Part shown: in pieces, positions 1 to 7,691 of the stretch
How positions within the stretch are numbered: position 1 is the first letter of the stretch
How the letters are laid out: the number at the start of each line of letters is the position of its first letter
From: Kribbella sp. CA-293567
GTDB lineage: Bacteria > Actinomycetota > Actinomycetes > Propionibacteriales > Kribbellaceae
NCBI RefSeq assembly: GCF_027627575.1
Contig: NZ_CP114065.1
Location: 3,596,001 to 3,660,000 of the forward strand
Length of the DNA: 64,000 nucleotides
Direction: 5' to 3'
The notes under the pieces: generated by a model
Told to the model about the DNA's origin: nothing
What the model saw: only the letters and a program-made list of their open reading frames with translations
Database searches by the model: none
Translations under genes and position numbers: made by a program

Positions 1-34
1 CACGGATTCCGCGTCGTCCCGAGGGAGAAGCGTC

Positions 35-532
35 GTGACACCGAGAAAGATCGAGAACGGCCGGCTCGATGCCACCGTCAACGAGCAGTTGATGGCACTG
101 GCCAGGGCGGGAGCAGTGGCGTTCGGGTACACCGCGGAGCTCAGGCTCGACCGGCAGTTGGCCCAACTGGTCCGGCTGCGGGTCGCGCAGATCAACAACT
201 GCACCTACTGCCTGTCGGTCCATCACGCCGCGGCCCGAGCCGCCGACATCGAGGAGGTGAAGGTGGAGACGCTGACCGCGTGGTGGGAGACCCGCTTGTT
301 CACCGATGCCGAGCAGGCCGCTCTGAGCTACGCGGAGGCGTTGACCAGGGTCGGCGACACCACCGCGCGGACGGCCTTCCAGGACGCGCACGACGCGGTG
401 ACGAGGTACTTCGACGACGAGCAGATCGTGGAGCTGGCGGCAGTGGTGATCAACATGAACATCTGGACCCGCTTGAAGATCGCCGAGGGCGCCGCCCCGG
501 CATCAGAGGAGTCCAGTGACGCAGGGGCGTGA
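35..532 (+). CDS. Carboxymuconolactone decarboxylase / AhpD-like family protein
   Basis: A 165-residue soluble protein. Residues about 45-75 hold the family signature: QLVRLRVAQINNCTYCLSVH, a CxxC pair with a downstream His, as in AhpD-like alkylhydroperoxidases and the CMD family. The two Cys would form the redox or proton-relay centre, and the family usually forms trimers or hexamers. The GTG start at 35 has a GAGGGAG ribosome site 8-14 bases upstream. The stop lies one base from the stop of the facing TetR gene, so the two converge. The true substrate cannot be read from sequence; peroxide reduction is the safer guess than muconolactone decarboxylation because of the intact CxxC. Confidence 0.85.
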   Translation: MTPRKIENGRLDATVNEQLMALARAGAVAFGYTAELRLDRQLAQLVRLRVAQINNCTYCLSVHHAAARAADIEEVKVETLTAWWETRLFTDAEQAALSYAEALTRVGDTTARTAFQDAHDAVTRYFDDEQIVELAAVVINMNIWTRLKIAEGAAPASEESSDAGA

Positions 533-533
533 G

Positions 534-1163
534 CTAGGCGCTTCCGAAGGTGCGGACGTGGGAGATCGCCATGTCGAGTGCGACGCGCATCGGCTCCACG
601 TCGCGAGTGGTCTGAGCCAGCAGGTACCCGCCTTGCAAGGCCGCCATCAGGCCGGCCGCCAACCGCTTGGGGTCGGCGTCAGGGCGGAGCGTTCCGTTCT
701 CGCGCATGCGCTCGAGGCCGTCGACCAGTAGCGCCTGCCAAGCCTGGAAGGCGGCCGCGAGCACTCGGCGGGCGTCCTCGTCCTGGTCGGCCAGCTCGCT
801 GGCCATCGAGCCGAGTGGGCAACCGTAGGCGCCGTCGTGCAGCGAGTTGCGCTGGACCAGGGAGTCCGCCCAGAGCTCCAGCCCCCGGAGGGAGTCCAGT
901 CGGCGGAGCCGCTTCTGCTGATGCTCCAACAGGCGCTGGGTTCGCTGCGAGATGACCTCGCGCACCAAAGCATCCTTATCGACGAAGTGTTGGTAGAGCT
1001 GCGACTTGCTCGTCCCGCTGGCCGCCCTGACGTCGGCGAGCGTCGTCTGCGCGACGCCCTTCGCGTACATCAGGTCGTCGGCGGCGTCGAGAATGCGTGC
1101 TCTCGTGGCCAATCCGCGCGCAGTCAGGCGAGGTCCGGCCTCCGCACTCTCTGGCTGCGTCAC
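534..1163 (-). CDS. TetR/AcrR family transcriptional regulator
   Basis: A 209-residue regulator. Residues 15-60 form the TetR N-terminal HTH (TRARILDAADDLMYAKGV, then TLADVRAASGTSKSQLYQHF), followed by an all-helical ligand domain with the PLGSMASEL segment typical of the TetR_C (YcdC/LmrA-like) group. The open frame runs on upstream to 1658, but that part is antisense to the sigma-factor gene. The GTG at 1163 fits the usual TetR start distance. It is divergent from the sigma-factor gene and converges on the AhpD-like gene. Three GTCCAA cores in the divergent gap (1215-1286) are candidate operators. The inducer is unknown. Confidence 0.85.
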   Translation of the reverse strand: MTQPESAEAGPRLTARGLATRARILDAADDLMYAKGVAQTTLADVRAASGTSKSQLYQHFVDKDALVREVISQRTQRLLEHQQKRLRRLDSLRGLELWADSLVQRNSLHDGAYGCPLGSMASELADQDEDARRVLAAAFQAWQALLVDGLERMRENGTLRPDADPKRLAAGLMAALQGGYLLAQTTRDVEPMRVALDMAISHVRTFGSA

Positions 1164-1214
1164 GGTACTCAGATTACTTGGCGGAAGTTTATCACGGAGA
1201 TCTGGTACTCCGAA

Positions 1215-1286
1215 GTCCAAAAACTGATAGAACGGGAGCCGTGTCGATGCTGGATCATTGAACTTGTTTTGGACCTTTGGGTCCAA
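1215..1286. promoter_or_regulatory. Inverted GTCCAA repeats in the TetR/sigma-factor divergent gap
   Basis: GTCCAAAA at 1215-1222 is matched in reverse complement by TTTTGGAC at 1267-1274. A tighter palindrome, TTGGACC-TTTG-GGTCCAA, sits at 1269-1286. The same core occurs three times between divergent starts at 1163 and 1348, as expected for an operator bound by the adjacent TetR protein. Binding is inferred. Confidence 0.45.
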
Positions 1287-1347
1287 GTAGTTTGTCGCTG
1301 TGCCCCGCGATGTCCCGCCACGGCCCGCTTCCGAGGAGATCGCTGAC

Positions 1348-2025
1348 ATGGCTCTAGCAGAGGATGAGGACCGGCCGTCCGGCGGCGTCACCCGAGGCAA
1401 GGTCGACGAGCAGGTTGCCGAGGACAACGCGATGTGGGTGCGCGGGCTGACCGCCGGAGGCGCGGAGTACGAGGAGACTGTCGCGAGGCTGTACCGCGTC
1501 CTGGTGAAGATCGCGTACTCCGACGCCAAGCGAAAGGGCAGCCGGCTGCACCTGTCAGGGCCCGAACTCGACGACATCGCCCACCAGGCCGCGGCTGACG
1601 CCACCGTCACCATCTGCCGCAAGGTCACGACGTTCCGGGGCGACTGCCGCTTCACCACCTGGGCCTACCGCTTCGTGACGTTCGACGTCTCGTCCAAGGT
1701 CAACCGCCACTTCTGGCAGCGCGGCGCGGTCTCCATCGACGAGAACGACTGGGCGCTGCTGGCCTCCGACCTCGCCGAGGCTCCCGAGGCCCGAGCCGAG
1801 AGCCGGGACCTGATCGAAGCCGTCAAGCGCGTCATCCGGGACGATCTCACCGACCGGCAGCAGCGAACGTTCGATGCCGTCGCCGTGCGCGGCCTCCCGA
1901 TCCGGGAGGTCGCCGAGGACCTCGGCTCGAATCCGAACGCTGTCTACAAGACGATGTTCGACGCGCGCCGTAAGCTGCGCCAGGCCCTGATCGAGGCCGG
2001 TTACCTGGACGACCACTGCGCATAG
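1348..2025 (+). CDS. RNA polymerase sigma-70 family (ECF-like) sigma factor
   Basis: A 225-residue sigma factor. Residues about 60-135 resemble region 2 (ELDDIAHQAAADATVTI, then FRGDCRFTTWAYRFVTFDV), and residues about 165-220 are a region 4 HTH (LTDRQQRTFDAVAVRGLPI, then VAEDLGSNPNAVYKTMF). It should direct core RNA polymerase to a small set of promoters. ATG 1348 is preferred over GTG 1300 because GAGGAG lies 9-10 bases upstream. No anti-sigma factor is adjacent, so its control is unclear. It converges on the DUF6510 gene with a 12-base gap. Confidence 0.85.
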   Translation: MALAEDEDRPSGGVTRGKVDEQVAEDNAMWVRGLTAGGAEYEETVARLYRVLVKIAYSDAKRKGSRLHLSGPELDDIAHQAAADATVTICRKVTTFRGDCRFTTWAYRFVTFDVSSKVNRHFWQRGAVSIDENDWALLASDLAEAPEARAESRDLIEAVKRVIRDDLTDRQQRTFDAVAVRGLPIREVAEDLGSNPNAVYKTMFDARRKLRQALIEAGYLDDHCA

Positions 2026-2037
2026 CGGTGGGCCTGC

Positions 2038-2313
2038 TCAGGAGGTCATCGGGATGCGCAGGGAGGCGGCTCCGCGCAAGTCGAGCCAGTAGGCGTCGGG
2101 TGTCCTGACGAGGCGGCCGAGGATCGACCAGCAGTCCGCACAGCGCAGGACCGCTCCCGGCCCCCGGACGTACGCCCTGTGGTGTGCCAGCGGCTTCGAG
2201 CTGCCACAGCTTTCACACGTGACGAACGCCGAGGTCATGTCGTCGGCGAAGATCTCGGCCAGTCGGCCGGCCAGGGCGTTGCCGTCGACCGCCAGGTCGT
2301 CGATGGGGTGCAT
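2038..2313 (-). CDS. DUF6510 family small zinc-ribbon-like protein
   Basis: A 91-residue protein with two CxxC pairs (CESC near residue 34 and CADC near 58), arranged like a small zinc ribbon. Its ATG directly abuts the TGA of the flavin reductase gene (TGAATG), and an AGGAGGA ribosome site lies inside that gene's 3' end, so the two are translationally coupled. As far as I recall, DUF6510 genes recur beside the sulfite-oxidase-like and FAD/NAD reductase pair in actinobacteria, which fits this operon. Its biochemical role is unknown. Confidence 0.75.
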   Translation of the reverse strand: MHPIDDLAVDGNALAGRLAEIFADDMTSAFVTCESCGSSKPLAHHRAYVRGPGAVLRCADCWSILGRLVRTPDAYWLDLRGAASLRIPMTS

Positions 2314-3087
2314 TCATCCTCCTGAAGGTCCGAATCGCTCGGTCCGGACGGCTGCCGGCAGATGACCTCGGCCGGCGAGAATCTGGGTTGCGTGCTCGAC
2401 GAACTCGCTCGGGCCGCAGACGTAGACACGGGGGGCGCCGTGCGCCGTGGAGTTGGCTTCGGGGATGTCTGCGGGCCTCAGGTGCCCGGCCGGCCGCGGG
2501 TCGTCGGGCAAGCCTGATCGGCTGTAGAGCCGATCGATGATGACGCCGCTGACGTTCTGGCCGATGCTGTGCAGCTCATTGGCATAGAACAAGTGGTCGG
2601 GTGTGCGGGCGGAGTACACCAGGTGGAAGGGAGCGGAGGAGCCCGCGTGGTTTCGCTGGCGGAGCATCGCCATCAGCGGGACGATCCCAGCGCCGCCGGC
2701 CACCAGGAGCACCGGCTCCTCGAGGTCCGCGATCCACCGGAGCCAGCCACCGATGGGTCCTCTCAACGCGAGCTCGTCTCCCGGCCGCATGTCGTGGACC
2801 AGGTAGGGCGAGACCTCTCCACCGGAGGCTGCCTGAACAGTCAGCTCGACCCGGCTCGAGTTCGGGACCGACGCGATCGAGTAGCTGCGCTGCGCGGAGT
2901 ACCCGTCGTCGGCGGTGAGCTTGACGTCCACGTGCTGCCCGGCGTCGTGCCCGGGCCAGCCGGGGACGTCGAAGACCAGCGTTCTCGCGGTCCGGGTCTC
3001 CATCCAGCTGTCCTGGAGGCGCGCGCGATGCCACTGGATCGATCGTCGACGCCGCGGGGACGGTTCGGTGACGGGTGTGGTGGTCAT
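2314..3087 (-). CDS. Ferredoxin-NADP reductase-like FAD/NAD(P)-binding oxidoreductase
   Basis: A 257-residue flavoprotein reductase. The FAD-binding barrel contains the RSYSIAS motif (about residue 68), and the NAD(P)-binding half contains VAGGAGIVPLMAML (about 125) and the C-terminal VCGPSEFVEHA. No [2Fe-2S] ferredoxin domain follows. It probably passes electrons between NAD(P)H and the molybdopterin enzyme encoded 17 bases upstream. The ATG at 3087 is chosen because upstream codons in the frame overlap that gene. Cytoplasmic; middle gene of a three-gene operon. Confidence 0.85.
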   Translation of the reverse strand: MTTTPVTEPSPRRRRSIQWHRARLQDSWMETRTARTLVFDVPGWPGHDAGQHVDVKLTADDGYSAQRSYSIASVPNSSRVELTVQAASGGEVSPYLVHDMRPGDELALRGPIGGWLRWIADLEEPVLLVAGGAGIVPLMAMLRQRNHAGSSAPFHLVYSARTPDHLFYANELHSIGQNVSGVIIDRLYSRSGLPDDPRPAGHLRPADIPEANSTAHGAPRVYVCGPSEFVEHATQILAGRGHLPAAVRTERFGPSGG

Positions 3088-3104
3088 GGTCGGCTTCCGC
3101 ACCC

Positions 3105-3704
3105 TCAGTCGCCCGAGTAGCGCTGCTCCAGCCACGGGTCCCCGTATTCGTGGTACCCGAGAGTCTCCCAGAAGCCGGGTTCGTCGTCGACACGCAACTC
3201 GATGCCGTTGATCCACTTCGCCGACTTCCACAGGTACAGATGGGGGACCAGAAGCCGGGCGGGACCACCGTGCGCCGGATCGAGCTCGTCACCGTCGTAC
3301 TCGAAAGCGACCCAGGCCTTGCCGTCGAGCAGATCCTCGAGTGGAAGGTTCGTGCTGTAGCCGCCGTAGCTGCGGACCATGGCGAAGTCGGCCTCGGACC
3401 CGGCGCCCGCGAGAAGAGTGTCGACGGAGACCCCGCGCCAGACCGTGTCGAGCTTGCTCCAGGTGGTGACGCAGTGGATGTCGACGGTGATCTCTTCGCT
3501 CGGCAGGCCCATGAGCTGTGGCCAGGTGACCGCGGACCGAGTTCCGTCGACGTCGGTGATGTCCAGGCGCCAGTCGTCGAGCTCGACCTGGGGAGTCGGT
3601 CCCGCGGACAGGACCGGGAAGCTGTCGGTGAGGTACTGACCGGGTGGGACCCTCGGGTCGGATTCCCCTCGCCGACCGCCGAAGCCTCTGCTGATCACGC
3701 TCAT
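3105..3704 (-). CDS. Sulfite-oxidase-like molybdopterin-dependent oxidoreductase
   Basis: A 199-residue protein covering only the Moco-binding (Oxidored_molyb) fold, without a cytochrome b5 or dimerisation domain. The segment TVDIHCVTTWSKLDTVWRGV (about residues 75-95) holds the Cys that ligates molybdenum in this superfamily. The later GGYSTNLPLEDLL and HGGPARLLVPHLYLWKSAKW segments are typical of the family. No Tat signal is visible, so it is probably cytoplasmic. ATG 3704 has GGGAG upstream; the frame has an alternative start at 3761. The substrate is unknown. First gene of the operon with the reductase and DUF6510. Confidence 0.85.
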   Translation of the reverse strand: MSVISRGFGGRRGESDPRVPPGQYLTDSFPVLSAGPTPQVELDDWRLDITDVDGTRSAVTWPQLMGLPSEEITVDIHCVTTWSKLDTVWRGVSVDTLLAGAGSEADFAMVRSYGGYSTNLPLEDLLDGKAWVAFEYDGDELDPAHGGPARLLVPHLYLWKSAKWINGIELRVDDEPGFWETLGYHEYGDPWLEQRYSGD

Positions 3705-3893
3705 CCTGTGCTCGTCTCCCTTGGCGTTGAATCGCGGCACCGCGTCGGGAGTAGGTGGCACGATGTGGTGGCCGGCTTACCTCCCACAGCGTCTCGGGAG
3801 TTTGCGGTCGCACTCACGTAAGCCGATCCCGGGTGGCTGCCACCTATAGCAGCCACATCAGGAGGTAGCTCCCCGGACAGGATCGAGAGGCCA

Positions 3894-4862
3894 GTGACCG
3901 CAGATGTCGTGGGCACGGCGGTGGCCCTGGCCTTGACCGCGAGCGTGGCATACGGGATCAGCGACGTGGTGTCCGGAGTGGTGGTACGCCGGCACACGGC
4001 TGCCGCGGTCGCGTTGTGGGCGCAGTTGACCGGGCTGGTGCTGATCGGTGCGGCTGTCGTGGTTCGCCGTCCGGATCTGGAACTTCCCGGGCTGAGCTGG
4101 GCCGCGGCGGCCGGTGCGCTGGGTTCGCTGGCAGTGCTTGCCTTCTATACCGCGCTGCAGAACGGACCCATCACCATCGTGGCGCCCGTCGCGGGGGCAG
4201 GTGTCGTCGTCCCTCTCGTCATCGGTTCAGCGACGGGAGAACGAGTCGGTACGCTCGCCGTTCTCGGGTTGATCGCGACTGTCGCGGGCGTACTCACCGT
4301 TTCGCTGGCGTCCGGAGCCAAGGCGACGAGCCAGGAGGATGCTCCGCCCTGGCACGCCAAGTTCACGCCGGGCCGAGCGCATCCGGTGCCGGTGAGTGAT
4401 GGCTGCGGACCCGTGCCCCACCGAAGGCCGGGGCCGGCCGCTGTTCTGCTGGCGGTCGGTGCCGCGGTCGGATTCGGCGGCTTCTTCGTCCTGCTCGACC
4501 GGGCGACACGGGCGGCGGGTGGCGGCGGCACGGACGAGGTTCTCCTGGTAGGCATAGGGATCCAGATCGGCGCCTTCGCAGTGACGATGCTGGCGGCCTC
4601 CAGACACACCCTGAAATGCTTGCGGCCTACTTCTCGTCTACTCCTGCTCGCGGCATCCATCGGCGTACTGGACCTGGGCGCGGACCTGCTGCTCACCGTT
4701 GCGACCAGCAACGGTCCGCTCACCCTGGTAGGCCCGCTGGGCTCCCTGGACCCGGTGGTGGTCGTCCTCCTAGCGCTGGTGCTGCTGCGCGAACGCGTCA
4801 ACCGGTACCAGGCCGTTGGAGTCGGCCTGACCCTCACCGGAATAGCCCTCGTGGTGCTCTGA
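3894..4862 (+). CDS. EamA/DMT-superfamily membrane transporter
   Basis: A 322-residue protein with about ten hydrophobic segments in two EamA-type halves: residues 1-140, then 175-322 after a polar loop (about 143-180). Typical repeat endings are seen: ITIVAPVAGAGVVVPLVIG in the first half, and GPLTLVGPLGSLDPVVVVLLALVLLRERVNRYQAVGVGL in the second, here cited only as the stretch near residues 265-310. The GTG at 3894 has a GAGAGG ribosome site. Members export metabolites or drugs; the substrate cannot be told here. It is divergent from the molybdoenzyme operon. Confidence 0.85.
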   Translation: MTADVVGTAVALALTASVAYGISDVVSGVVVRRHTAAAVALWAQLTGLVLIGAAVVVRRPDLELPGLSWAAAAGALGSLAVLAFYTALQNGPITIVAPVAGAGVVVPLVIGSATGERVGTLAVLGLIATVAGVLTVSLASGAKATSQEDAPPWHAKFTPGRAHPVPVSDGCGPVPHRRPGPAAVLLAVGAAVGFGGFFVLLDRATRAAGGGGTDEVLLVGIGIQIGAFAVTMLAASRHTLKCLRPTSRLLLLAASIGVLDLGADLLLTVATSNGPLTLVGPLGSLDPVVVVLLALVLLRERVNRYQAVGVGLTLTGIALVVL

Positions 4863-4883
4863 CGACGTGCGCCGGCTATTTCC

Positions 4884-5000
4884 TCAGTCGGTCAGCCAGC
4901 CGGCTGTTACCAGGATCCGGTTGGGGTCGTCGCGCTCCGCGAGTTGGGCGAGCTTCCGGCGGGTGTCGCGGTAGCTGAAGGCGCTTTCTTCGCCGAGCGG
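4884..5000 (-). pseudogene. C-terminal remnant of an FAD-linked oxidase (BBE-like domain)
   Basis: About 35 codons on the minus strand read ESAFSYRDTRRKLAQLAERD followed by DPNRI. This resembles the end of berberine-bridge-type FAD oxidoreductases (pattern of a Tyr, then L..L...DP.N) and terminates properly at 4884. Upstream of about 5000 the frame loses family likeness and instead overlaps a plus-strand GntR fragment, so only the gene end survived. The family call is weak because the fragment is short. Confidence 0.35.
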
Positions 5001-5029
5001 GGTCGACAGAGCGCCGCCCAGACGTCGAT

Positions 5030-5285
5030 CTCGACGACCTTCAGGGGCGACTGGGAGGCGGACGCAGTACTGAGCCAGCTGGTGCAGACGCTGCTGGCGA
5101 CCCTGCATGCGCGGTACTCCGACCACCACCAGCTCTTCACCAGCGACACTCCCGCTTCTCTGCAACGGCATGAGCGGGTCGTCGAGGTGATCGCGGCTCG
5201 GGGCTCGAAGGCGGCGGAGGCCGCGGCGACCGCTCTGGTCCGGGCATCGCGAGTCGAGGTCCTCGGGCCGGAAGAGCAGCGATGA
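5030..5285 (+). pseudogene. C-terminal (FCD) fragment of a GntR/FadR-family regulator
   Basis: The frame ending at 5285 reads LLATLHARYSDHHQLF, then SLQRHERVVEVIAARGSKAA, which matches the helical FCD effector domain of FadR-type GntR regulators (H...V..I..R....A). The N-terminal winged helix is missing: upstream sequence is the reverse-strand oxidase remnant. The TGA overlaps the ATG at 5282 (ATGATG), which preserves the ancestral operon spacing. Such regulators often control gluconate or idonate genes, which matches the chimera that follows. Probably non-functional. Confidence 0.55.
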
Positions 5286-5971
5286 TGTTCGACCTGTCCG
5301 GGCAGCTCGCGCTGGTCACCGGCTCGAGCCGCGGCATCGACCTGAGGACGGCAGCCCTCGCTGAGCCTGCATCCGTTGTGCTGCACGGATTACGGCGGCT
5401 CGAAAGGCTGGGGCAGCGGATCGAAGGCCGCGACGTACTGATCACCGGAGCCGGTCCGATCGGACTGCTCGCAGTTGCCCTCACGCACGCCGCCAACGCG
5501 CGGACCGTCACCGTCACGGACCTTCAGGACCAGCCGCTGGAGCTCGCGCTGCGCATCGGCGCGACCCGAACCGTCCGGGCCGACAAGGCCTACCCGGTGC
5601 CCGCCGTCGACCTGGTGGTCGAGTCGTCCGGATCGCCGGCGGCGGTCGCGATGGCGCTCGAGGCGTTGCGCCCCGGAGGCGCGATCGTCAACGTCGGCCA
5701 CCTGCCGCCCCAGGGCGTCACCGCCTCGCTGCACCTCACGGTGACCAGGGAACTGACCGTGACCGGCTCAAGCCGCTTCTACTCCGAACTGCCGGACGCG
5801 CTAGCGATCATTGCCGAGCACACTGACCTCATCTCGCCCGTCGTCACCGCGATCTTCCCGCTCGACGACGCCGAAGCAGCCTTCCACGAAGCCGCCGACA
5901 CCTCCCGCTCCAGCAAGGTCCTCCTCGCCTTCACCTCGGCCGAAACGCCATCGTCGCAGCATCAGGGGTGA
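5282..5971 (+). pseudogene. Chimeric SDR-start / L-idonate 5-dehydrogenase-like zinc-less MDR
   Basis: Residues 1-19 (MMFDLSGQLALVTGSSRGI) are the start of a gluconate 5-dehydrogenase-type SDR. From residue 20 (DLRTAALAEPASVVLHGLRR) the protein is instead the C-terminal two-thirds of an L-idonate/sorbitol dehydrogenase-type MDR: a Rossmann motif ITGAGPIGLLAVAL, a cofactor loop, and the ending SRSSKVLLAF. The catalytic zinc domain of the MDR and nearly all of the SDR are absent. An in-frame deletion between adjacent idnO-like and idnD-like genes explains this exactly. It may still be translated (229 residues) but is unlikely to be an active dehydrogenase. Confidence 0.75.
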
Positions 5972-5986
5972 CGCCTCGGGGATTCC

Positions 5987-6799
5987 TTACAGGGTTGGCA
6001 GCAGCTCGGCGGTGGGGGAGCCGACCTCGACGGTGTAGACCATCAGGTGCTGGTCCGGTGCGGCGGGCGCCGTGATGGATTCGAGGGTGAACTCGAGGAC
6101 ACCGGCCGGGTGGAGGATGCTCTGCCGCGTTGGTGCGTAGTCGTGGACCGCGTGGTCGTGCCACCAGCGCTCGATATCGGGGTCGGTTCGGCGGAGTTCT
6201 GCGATTCCTTCGATCAGGAGGGTGTCATGGGGGCGTCGCGCCGCTTCGCGGCGCATGCCCGCGACCGCTCGGGCGGCGAACAAGGGCCAGTCGGCGAAGC
6301 GTTCCTTGGCCAAGGGGTCATGGAACAGGTACTCGACGATCGACACCCCGGTGGGAAGGGTGCGACCGAGGATGATGCTCAGAAGCTCGTTGTAGAAAAG
6401 GACTTCTGCGCGTTGTCCCAGCAGCAGTACGGGGACGTGATCGAGGTTGGCGGCGAGGCGTAGCAGGCCAGCGTCGGGGACCTGTGGCCGAGCAGTGTCT
6501 CCGCGGGACGAGTGGGTGTGGGAGATCGCCAGATCGCGCAGATGTGCGATTTCGACCTCGTCGAGGCGTAGTACTCGGCTGATTGCGGCAAGGACGGAGT
6601 CGGAGATGTTCGGTTGCCGTCCTTGTTCGACCCGGCTGTAGTAGTCGGTGCTGAGCCCCGCGGCCACAGCGAGTTCTTCCCGCCGCAGGCCTGGTACGCG
6701 GCGCGGTCCGGGGAAGGGCTCGACGCCCGCTTGCGCCGGGGTGATGCGGTCACGGCGGGAGCGGAGAAAGGCGCCCAGGGCGGACCGGTCGTGACTCAT
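5987..6799 (-). CDS. XRE-family regulator with MmyB-like ligand-binding domain
   Basis: A 270-residue regulator. Residues 5-70 are an XRE HTH (RVPGLRREELAVAAGLSTDY, then YSRVEQGRQPNISDSVLAAI), and residues about 100-255 match the MmyB-like PAS-type domain (VLLLGQRAEVLFYNELLS, then the terminal LMVYTVEVGSPTAELL). This group is known to be encoded often beside SDR genes in actinomycetes, and here it is divergent from one. A perfect palindrome at 6834-6850 lies in the shared gap. It probably senses a small hydrophobic ligand and represses the SDR-patatin operon; the ligand is unknown. Confidence 0.85.
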   Translation of the reverse strand: MSHDRSALGAFLRSRRDRITPAQAGVEPFPGPRRVPGLRREELAVAAGLSTDYYSRVEQGRQPNISDSVLAAISRVLRLDEVEIAHLRDLAISHTHSSRGDTARPQVPDAGLLRLAANLDHVPVLLLGQRAEVLFYNELLSIILGRTLPTGVSIVEYLFHDPLAKERFADWPLFAARAVAGMRREAARRPHDTLLIEGIAELRRTDPDIERWWHDHAVHDYAPTRQSILHPAGVLEFTLESITAPAAPDQHLMVYTVEVGSPTAELLPTL

Positions 6800-6833
6800 G
6801 GACTCATCGTAGGTGCGTCCTGCCGACCCTATG

Positions 6834-6850
6834 TAGGCATGTCATGCCTA
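6834..6850. promoter_or_regulatory. Palindromic operator between MmyB-like regulator and SDR
   Basis: TAGGCAT (6834-6840), spacer GTC, ATGCCTA (6844-6850) is a perfect inverted repeat in the 100-base divergent gap, about 35 bases from the regulator start and 50 from the SDR start. This is the natural place for the XRE dimer to control both directions. Binding is inferred. Confidence 0.55.
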
Positions 6851-6899
6851 GGTTGAACCGGCACTGGTGCCGGATCTGTGGGGGCGCCTGAATGGGTGC

Positions 6900-7691
6900 A
6901 TGACCACATCGAGCAGTGAACTCGACCACCACTCCACCCCCTTCGCTGGACGGACGGCACTCGTCACGGGATCGACCAGCGGGATCGGCGCCGCGACAGC
7001 TCACCTGCTCGCGGCCCGCGGCGCCCACGTCATCGTCAGCGGCCGCGACGACGCCCGAGGCGATGACATCGTCACGACCATTCGGGCTGCCGGCGGCAAA
7101 GCCGACTTCGTCGCCGCGGATCTGGCCGGAGACGCCGGCTCCGTCCGCGAGTTCGCTACTCGCGCGATCGCCGTCGCAGGAGGGCGGATCGACATTCTCG
7201 TCAACAACGCGGGCACCTACCCTGCGACGCTCACACCGGATCTTCCCGACGTCGCTCTCGATGCGATGCTGGCGGTCAACGTTCGCGCGCCACATGTACT
7301 GGTCGCGCAGCTCGCGCCCGGGATGGCGGATCGTGGCAGCGGCGTGATCGTGACGATCGGGTCCTGGATGGCGTCGGTGGGCAGCCCGTTCGCCGCCATG
7401 TACACCGCCACCAAAGCAGCCGACCATCAGTTGACCCGTGCCTGGGCTGCCGAGTTCGGTCCACGCGGAGTACGGGTCAACACCGTCGCTCCCGGCGTCA
7501 CTCTGACACCCGGCAACGAAGCAGAAGTCACGGTGGTCGAGCAGATGACCGCGACCACCCCGGCCGGTGGGCCGATCAGCCCCGACGACATCGCGTACGC
7601 CGTCGCGTTCCTCGCCTCTGACGAGGCCCGGATGATCCACGGCGCGACCCTCCACGTCGACGGCGGCATCACCGCCACCCGCCTCGCATGA
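6900..7691 (+). CDS. Short-chain dehydrogenase/reductase (SDR)
   Basis: A 263-residue classical SDR: cofactor motif TGSTSGIG (about residue 24), NNAG (about 105), a Ser in the GSW segment (about 150), the catalytic pair as YTATK (about 166), and the C-terminal HVDGGITATR. Arg and Asp residues after the first strand (SGRDDARG) suggest NADP(H) preference. ATG 6900 is chosen over GTG 6867 because it leaves a normal short N-terminus. Its stop overlaps the patatin start (ATGA), so the two are coupled. The substrate is unknown. Confidence 0.9.
   Translation: MTTSSSELDHHSTPFAGRTALVTGSTSGIGAATAHLLAARGAHVIVSGRDDARGDDIVTTIRAAGGKADFVAADLAGDAGSVREFATRAIAVAGGRIDILVNNAGTYPATLTPDLPDVALDAMLAVNVRAPHVLVAQLAPGMADRGSGVIVTIGSWMASVGSPFAAMYTATKAADHQLTRAWAAEFGPRGVRVNTVAPGVTLTPGNEAEVTVVEQMTATTPAGGPISPDDIAYAVAFLASDEARMIHGATLHVDGGITATRLA

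Noticed and set aside
1164..1658. Longer N-terminus for the TetR protein (start at 1658)
   Set aside because: This part is opposite the sigma-factor gene and its promoter and lacks any TetR likeness; GTG 1163 gives a normal-sized TetR.
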